Part shown: piece by piece, positions 23,514 to 23,561 of the stretch
Position numbering within the stretch: the first letter of the stretch is position 1
Layout of the letters: each line of letters starts with the position of its first letter
DNA from: an uncultured Marmoricola sp.
GTDB taxonomy: Bacteria; Actinomycetota; Actinomycetes; Propionibacteriales; Nocardioidaceae
Direction: 5' to 3'
Length of the DNA: 23,561 bases
NCBI GenBank assembly: GCA_937868455.1
Contig: CALMMO010000446.1
Coordinates: 1 to 23,561 of the forward strand
The notes under the pieces: model-generated
Databases searched by the model: none
What the model was told of the DNA's origin: nothing
The model's input: the letters and a program-made list of their open reading frames with translations, nothing else
Made by a program: the position numbers and the translations under genes

Positions 23514-23561
23514 CAGGGAGAACGGAAGAGCGTGGCGTGGGGTAAGAGCGTAGACGTCGGT

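Noticed and set aside
23556..23561. GTCGGT at the very end as the start of a third repeat
   Set aside because: Only the first four bases agree with the repeat, and the implied spacer of 42 bp breaks the 61-bp period.

Overview
The window is high-GC DNA from an actinomycete (phylum Actinomycetota). The evidence is the block thrS ... HIT hydrolase ... pdxS ... pdxT-yebC-ruvCAB-yajC in the order typical of that phylum, an SsgA-family gene (a family known only from actinomycetes), GTG and TTG starts, and the tRNA-Gly/tRNA-Cys/tRNA-Val trio common there. Genus and species cannot be read from the sequence alone. All genes appear intact; I see no transposase, prophage or broken gene.

Left part (1-10217), all on the minus strand, read from right to left: thrS (threonyl-tRNA synthetase), a MalY/PatB-type PLP enzyme, a HIT-family nucleotide hydrolase/phosphorylase, pdxS, a secreted M1-type metallopeptidase, pdxT, yebC, ruvC, ruvA, ruvB and yajC. 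Most junctions are overlaps or gaps under 40 bp, so this is a tightly packed cluster. A near-perfect LexA (SOS) box lies just upstream of ruvC, so the Holliday-junction genes ruvCAB are probably damage-inducible separately from the rest. PdxS and PdxT together form pyridoxal 5'-phosphate synthase; two PLP enzymes (PatB-like, PabC-like) lie nearby.

Middle part (10218-14361): a plus-strand membrane-anchored DUF4012 protein, a minus-strand tRNA-Val(CAC), an SsgA-like cell-division/sporulation protein, a minus-strand class IV aminotransferase (aminodeoxychorismate lyase-like), and a plus-strand tRNA-Gly(GCC)/tRNA-Cys(GCA)/tRNA-Val(GAC) cluster behind a plausible promoter. Each tRNA-Val gene is followed by a strong hairpin. 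A perfect 11-bp inverted repeat of unknown role lies between tRNA-Val(CAC) and the ssgA-like gene.

Right part (14362-23561): a complete type I-E CRISPR-Cas operon, cas3-cse1-cse2-cas7e-cas5e-cas6e-cas1e-cas2e, beginning about 210 bp after the tRNA cluster. All signature residues I checked are present, so interference (Cas3 plus Cascade) and adaptation (Cas1-Cas2) look intact. The array that follows is odd: it starts only 15 bp after the cas2 stop, contains two identical 28-bp repeats and one spacer, and no third repeat occurs at the expected position before the window ends.

The CRISPR system is a known type; I found no clearly new biological system. The most useful leads are the stunted array with almost no leader, the SOS box, the SsgA-like gene, the inverted repeat and the altered exopeptidase motif of the M1-like protein.
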